Shown here piece by piece: positions 5,915-7,170 of a stretch of 7,170 nucleotides of DNA. How positions within the stretch are numbered: the first letter of the stretch is position 1; each line of letters begins with the position of its first letter. The position numbers and the translations under genes were made by a program. Below the pieces are notes generated by a model that saw nothing but the letters and a program-made list of their open reading frames with translations, had not been told where the DNA came from and made no database searches. The stretch is from Oscillospiraceae bacterium (GTDB lineage Bacteria; Bacillota; Clostridia; Saccharofermentanales; Saccharofermentanaceae): assembly GCA_902767145.1 (NCBI GenBank), contig CACXGG010000020.1, forward strand, positions 1 through 7,170, read 5' to 3'.

Positions 5915-6865
5915 AACACACCTGGACTGGCTTACCATGGGGAAGATCTTCCGTGTAGATAGACTGTACAGATAAACACAGTCCGACAGTTTCTTCGCTT
6001 CGTCCTCCTCATCGGAATGAATATCGCACAGAAACCCGGCAAGCACCTCCGGATCCACCTGTGGAGCGGCCTTTATGATGAGGATCTCATCTATGGAAGG
6101 CATCATCAGATAAAGGTCGCTGTCCATCCCGAAGGCGATATCGTGAAGGATGTCATCGTAAAGGATAAGGTTCGCTCCGAAATGGGATATGGAATTTGAA
6201 AGGATATACATCTTCTCATCGTCGGAATCGTGGGATCTGTAGTTTTCTATCTCGGCATCGGGAACTCCTCTGTTCACCATCATCTCCTCCACCACGTCAT
6301 CCATATCCTTTACGCAGGGAGGCAGGAGCCTCAGGGTGTTTTCATAGGCATGATCGAAAAGCTCATCTTCCGAGTATCCCATGACCGTTGCCAGGTCGTT
6401 GTCGATTATGGTACTCGATATGCCTGCCCTCTCGATGGATACCGCCCACCTGTATATAATGGCCAGATCAAGGAAATTCCTGTGGGGCACGTCATTGAGA
6501 AGGGAGTCATTTCCGTCCCTGGGCACCAGCTGGAAGATGATACTGTCTCCGGCATTCTTATAATCAAGTTTCCCCGTCAGGGTCTTTCCGTAGGAGATGC
6601 CGTTCTTCATGGCCATGGCGGCACGCCTCATCTCCCTTTCGATATTTCCTGTCTTCAGGTATCCGTCGTAAAGGTCATTGAAATACAGGGTGGGACGCAC
6701 CGTCGCCTTCCTGCCCTCTCCCGCCTTTGCTATGGAAAAACCGTCAAGCTGTCTCCCTCTCTTTTTCACCGGCATGACTTCCAGCTCATGGTCCTTATAA
6801 TCGCTTCCCATGAAGTCCATAAATCTGGCCGTAACTTCTGTCTTAAATTCATCGTAGCTGAGCAT
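5912..6865 (-). CDS. DUF5688 family protein, function unknown
   Basis: A 317-residue soluble protein with no signal peptide or membrane span. I recognise the DUF5688 pattern: an N-terminal SYDEFKTEV start, a PTLYFNDLYDGYLKTG segment near residue 75, VPHRNFLDLAIIYRW around 125-140, then a segment with ENTLRLLPP (near 175), MYILSNSISHFGA (near 220) and SDLYLMMPS (near 250). It ends with a conserved LSDCVYLYS stretch. Family members are about 300 residues and, as I know them, largely confined to Clostridia; no biochemical role is established. The start is ATG at 6865, preceded by a perfect AAGGAGG (6877-6871) with a five-base spacer; an in-frame GTG at 6907 is rejected because it lies inside a terminator hairpin. 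The gene is 13 bases upstream of the adhesin and clearly co-transcribed with it, which suggests, but does not prove, a link with surface display or its regulation. Confidence 0.85.
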   Translation of the reverse strand: MLSYDEFKTEVTARFMDFMGSDYKDHELEVMPVKKRGRQLDGFSIAKAGEGRKATVRPTLYFNDLYDGYLKTGNIEREMRRAAMAMKNGISYGKTLTGKLDYKNAGDSIIFQLVPRDGNDSLLNDVPHRNFLDLAIIYRWAVSIERAGISSTIIDNDLATVMGYSEDELFDHAYENTLRLLPPCVKDMDDVVEEMMVNRGVPDAEIENYRSHDSDDEKMYILSNSISHFGANLILYDDILHDIAFGMDSDLYLMMPSIDEILIIKAAPQVDPEVLAGFLCDIHSDEEDEAKKLSDCVYLYSLSTRKIFPMVSQSRCV

Positions 6866-6870
6866 TTTTA

Positions 6871-6877
6871 CCTCCTT
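6871..6877 (-). promoter_or_regulatory. Shine-Dalgarno site of the DUF5688 gene
   Basis: AAGGAGG on the minus strand, five bases before ATG 6865, decides this start over the upstream GTG. A 10-base perfect palindrome, CTTGATCAAG (6880-6889), lies just upstream and could form a weak hairpin near the ribosome site. Confidence 0.85.
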
Positions 6878-6895
6878 CGCTTGATCAAGGGCATG

Positions 6896-6924
6896 AAAAA
6901 ACCGCACCGGTGATCCGGTACGGT
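6896..6924 (-). terminator. Intrinsic terminator or attenuator ahead of the DUF5688-adhesin operon
   Basis: On the minus strand ACCGTACCGG, loop ATCA, CCGGTGCGGT form a 10-bp stem with one T-G wobble (a C-A mismatch if read on plus), followed by TTTTTT. It is 72 bases behind the stop of the partial gene at 6997-7170 and 30 bases before the DUF5688 ATG. The wobble on only one strand supports the minus orientation. It most simply ends the upstream gene. Because the only promoter candidate for the downstream operon lies before it, it may instead act as an attenuator in that leader. Confidence 0.85.
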
Positions 6925-6948
6925 CTCTTTATGTGTATTCACAGCCTA

Positions 6949-6977
6949 ATGATAATACGGAACCTTAGTCTCTTCAA
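6949..6977 (-). promoter_or_regulatory. Candidate promoter of the DUF5688-adhesin operon
   Basis: TTGAAG (6977-6972) and TATCAT (6954-6949) with a 17-base spacer on the minus strand are a moderate match to the vegetative consensus (4/6 and 5/6). The start point would fall near 6942, giving a leader of about 77 bases containing the terminator hairpin at 6896-6924. No alternative promoter fits in the 30 bases between that hairpin and the ATG. Confidence 0.45.
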
Positions 6978-6996
6978 TATACAAAAAGTCCCATAT

Positions 6997-7170
6997 TTAC
7001 TGTCCCTTTATTGTAACAACGACTATGAGTTCACCACTGCCCAGGGACACGGAAAAACTGTCCTCTCCCTCCCTTATGGAGTTACTGTTGAAATGCCCGT
7101 AACCAAAAGGTATATCGGCATTTTCCACCTCATAGGAAAGGCCACTGCAGGTCACATTTTTTGAGGGGGT
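6997..7170 (-). CDS. C-terminal 57 residues of an unrecognised protein (cut by right edge)
   Basis: An open minus-strand frame enters from the right edge and stops at TAA (6999-6997). The visible tail is rich in beta-prone, polar residues (for example SGLSYEVENADIPFGYGHF and ending in ELIVVVTIKGQ), suggesting a beta-sandwich end with no sorting signal or membrane anchor. Its codon style resembles the neighbours, and an intrinsic terminator 72 bases downstream on the same strand supports a real gene. The rest of the protein is outside, so I assign no family. Confidence 0.6.
   Translation of the reverse strand, partial: TPSKNVTCSGLSYEVENADIPFGYGHFNSNSIREGEDSFSVSLGSGELIVVVTIKGQ

Noticed and set aside
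5899..5919. GTG at 5919 as start of the adhesin.
   Set aside because: It overlaps the DUF5688 stop, has no Shine-Dalgarno site and adds seven residues before a normal signal peptide. ATG 5898 has a good site.
5029..5958. Long plus-strand open frame of 309 codons opposite the adhesin N-terminus.
   Set aside because: It is antisense to the thioester domain and signal peptide, and has no ribosome site or family pattern.
6868..6942. A 24-codon leader peptide frame (GTG 6942 to TAA 6868) in front of DUF5688.
   Set aside because: It has no ribosome site and no run of regulatory codons. It runs through the terminator hairpin and is likely a chance open frame.

Overview
All genes in this window read on the minus strand. 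The proteins are typical of a Gram-positive member of the Clostridia, probably Lachnospiraceae or a near relative. The evidence is an LPXTG-like surface adhesin with SpaA/Cna-B and VaFE domains, a DUF5688 protein (a family I know mainly from gut and rumen Clostridia), strong AGGAGG-type Shine-Dalgarno sites and a divergent membrane pyrophosphatase. The genus cannot be fixed from the sequence alone.

Layout in transcription order (right to left). At 6997-7170 lies the last 57 codons of an unrecognised gene. It is followed by a promoter-like pair (6949-6977) and an intrinsic terminator hairpin (6896-6924). Next comes a two-gene operon: a DUF5688 protein (5912-6865), then, after 13 bases, a giant sortase-anchored adhesin (2371-5898). 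The adhesin carries an N-terminal thioester domain, six SpaA/Cna-B-like repeats, several with EF-hand-like calcium loops, one VaFE domain and an IPATG sorting signal. Only 39 bases later is a NudC-type zinc-ribbon Nudix hydrolase (1501-2331). It has its own good promoter inside that gap, no visible terminator before it and a strong terminator after it (1450-1483).

The 305-base gap at 1196-1500 has no convincing gene. It holds the nudC terminator, two imperfect 33/34-base direct repeats, an 11-bp perfect inverted repeat with a terminator-like T-run, a smaller hairpin, and the extended -10 promoter of the last gene. That gene (1-1195) is the N-terminal two thirds or so of a membrane-bound, ion-pumping pyrophosphatase (hppA), cut by the left edge.

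How the genes relate: the DUF5688/adhesin pair is a cell-surface operon, and DUF5688 has no known role. NudC (NAD(H) and NAD-capped RNA turnover) and the pyrophosphatase (PPi-driven H+ or Na+ pumping) are housekeeping functions that neighbour it, with no evident pathway link. The most notable points are the adhesin's combination of three kinds of predicted covalent crosslink plus calcium loops, the altered catalytic motif of the pyrophosphatase, and the terminator-like hairpin in the DUF5688 operon leader. I found no CRISPR array, tRNA, rRNA, transposase or phage gene.
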